In this document: positions 37,209-37,296 of the stretch, one piece after another
Numbering within the stretch: position 1 is the stretch's first letter
How the letters are laid out: each line of letters begins with the position of its first letter
Source of the DNA: Acetofilamentum sp.
GTDB taxonomy: Bacteria > Bacteroidota > Bacteroidia > Bacteroidales > JAADGE01
DNA: 37,296 nt
Direction: 5' to 3'
NCBI GenBank assembly: GCA_020720665.1
Contig: DYOF01000012.1
Location: 1 to 37,296 of the forward strand
Made by a program: the position numbers and the translations under genes
Notes under the pieces: generated by a model
Database searches by the model: none
Told to the model about the DNA's origin: nothing
Seen by the model: only the letters and a program-made list of their open reading frames with translations

Positions 37209-37296
37209 GTGTCTAAAAATTTGTAAATAATTAATAATCTACAAATTGAATGCTTATACTTATTTATAATGCTTGTTCTTTCCTGCACATAGGAAC
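37206..37296 (-). promoter_or_regulatory. Repeated 91-nt leader, copy B (upstream ORF plus hairpin)
   Basis: Minus-strand copy of the element at 8110-8200, ungapped, 76 of 91 identical; the window ends at its first base. It ends on the ATG of the nuclease/UVR gene. The hairpin arms TTTGTA and TACAAA (minus strand, 37245-37240 with 37225-37220) replace TTTGCA/TGCAAA of copy A: a compensated C-G to T-A change. The promoter lies outside the window. Confidence 0.75.
37264..37290 (-). CDS. Possible leader peptide MCRKEQAL (8 codons)
   Basis: Minus strand ATG TGC AGG AAA GAA CAA GCA TTA TAA. Same length and same end residues as the ORF at 8116-8142, with the stop 55 bases before the main start in both. 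Translation is unproven. Confidence 0.45.
   Translation of the reverse strand: MCRKEQAL

Overview
The window reads as a low-GC chromosome segment from a member of the Bacteroidota, probably near Bacteroidales. The evidence is several -7 promoter elements of the type TAnnTTTG (two of them with a TTTG element 19 nt upstream), almost no Shine-Dalgarno sequences except in front of rpsU, a SprB-like repeat fused to a transporter, a fused B12-dependent mutase (IcmF), and START-like and DUF3467 genes. I see no phage, insertion sequence or CRISPR array. Nearly all of it is housekeeping DNA.

Layout. 1-2.4 kb: a glutamine synthetase converges on a purine nucleoside phosphorylase across a shared terminator. 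2.5-12.4 kb (+): metabolic genes, namely icmF, class II aldolase, accD, a sodium/amino-acid symporter with an extra extracytoplasmic domain, a helix-hairpin-helix protein and an acyl-CoA dehydrogenase. 12.4-27.4 kb (+): the translation/transcription supercluster rpsU, xerC, hpf, tRNA-Thr-Tyr-Gly-Thr, tuf, tRNA-Trp, secE, nusG, rplKAJL, rpoBC, then a DUF3467 gene. The part from the first tRNA-Thr to rpoC keeps the same order as thrU-tyrU-glyT-thrT-tufB-secE-nusG-rplKAJL-rpoBC of E. coli. 27.4-33.5 kb (-): a tight operon lptF, two glycosyltransferases, ribBA and an ATP-grasp gene. 33.6-34.4 kb (-): START-like, YbjQ-like and a 40-residue membrane peptide. 34.5-37.3 kb: tRNA-CAT (+) converging on upp, a NupG-like nucleoside transporter and a bifunctional-nuclease/UVR protein (-). 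Phosphorylase, upp and the transporter together suggest nucleoside and base salvage.

The most unusual signal is a 91-nt leader present twice, ending exactly at the start codon of two unrelated genes: the symporter (8110-8200, +) and the nuclease/UVR protein (37206-37296, -). The copies align without gaps at 76 of 91 positions. Each contains a possible 8-codon upstream ORF (M-C-R-x-x-x-A-L-stop), a hairpin whose arms differ by a compensated base pair, and a 5' segment complementary to the sequence over the main start codon. It looks like a cis-acting RNA regulatory leader. The second notable point is rpsU, which alone in the window has a strong Shine-Dalgarno sequence and encodes a bS21 with Tyr54, matching the known Bacteroidota scheme in which bS21 hides the anti-Shine-Dalgarno sequence and controls its own synthesis.
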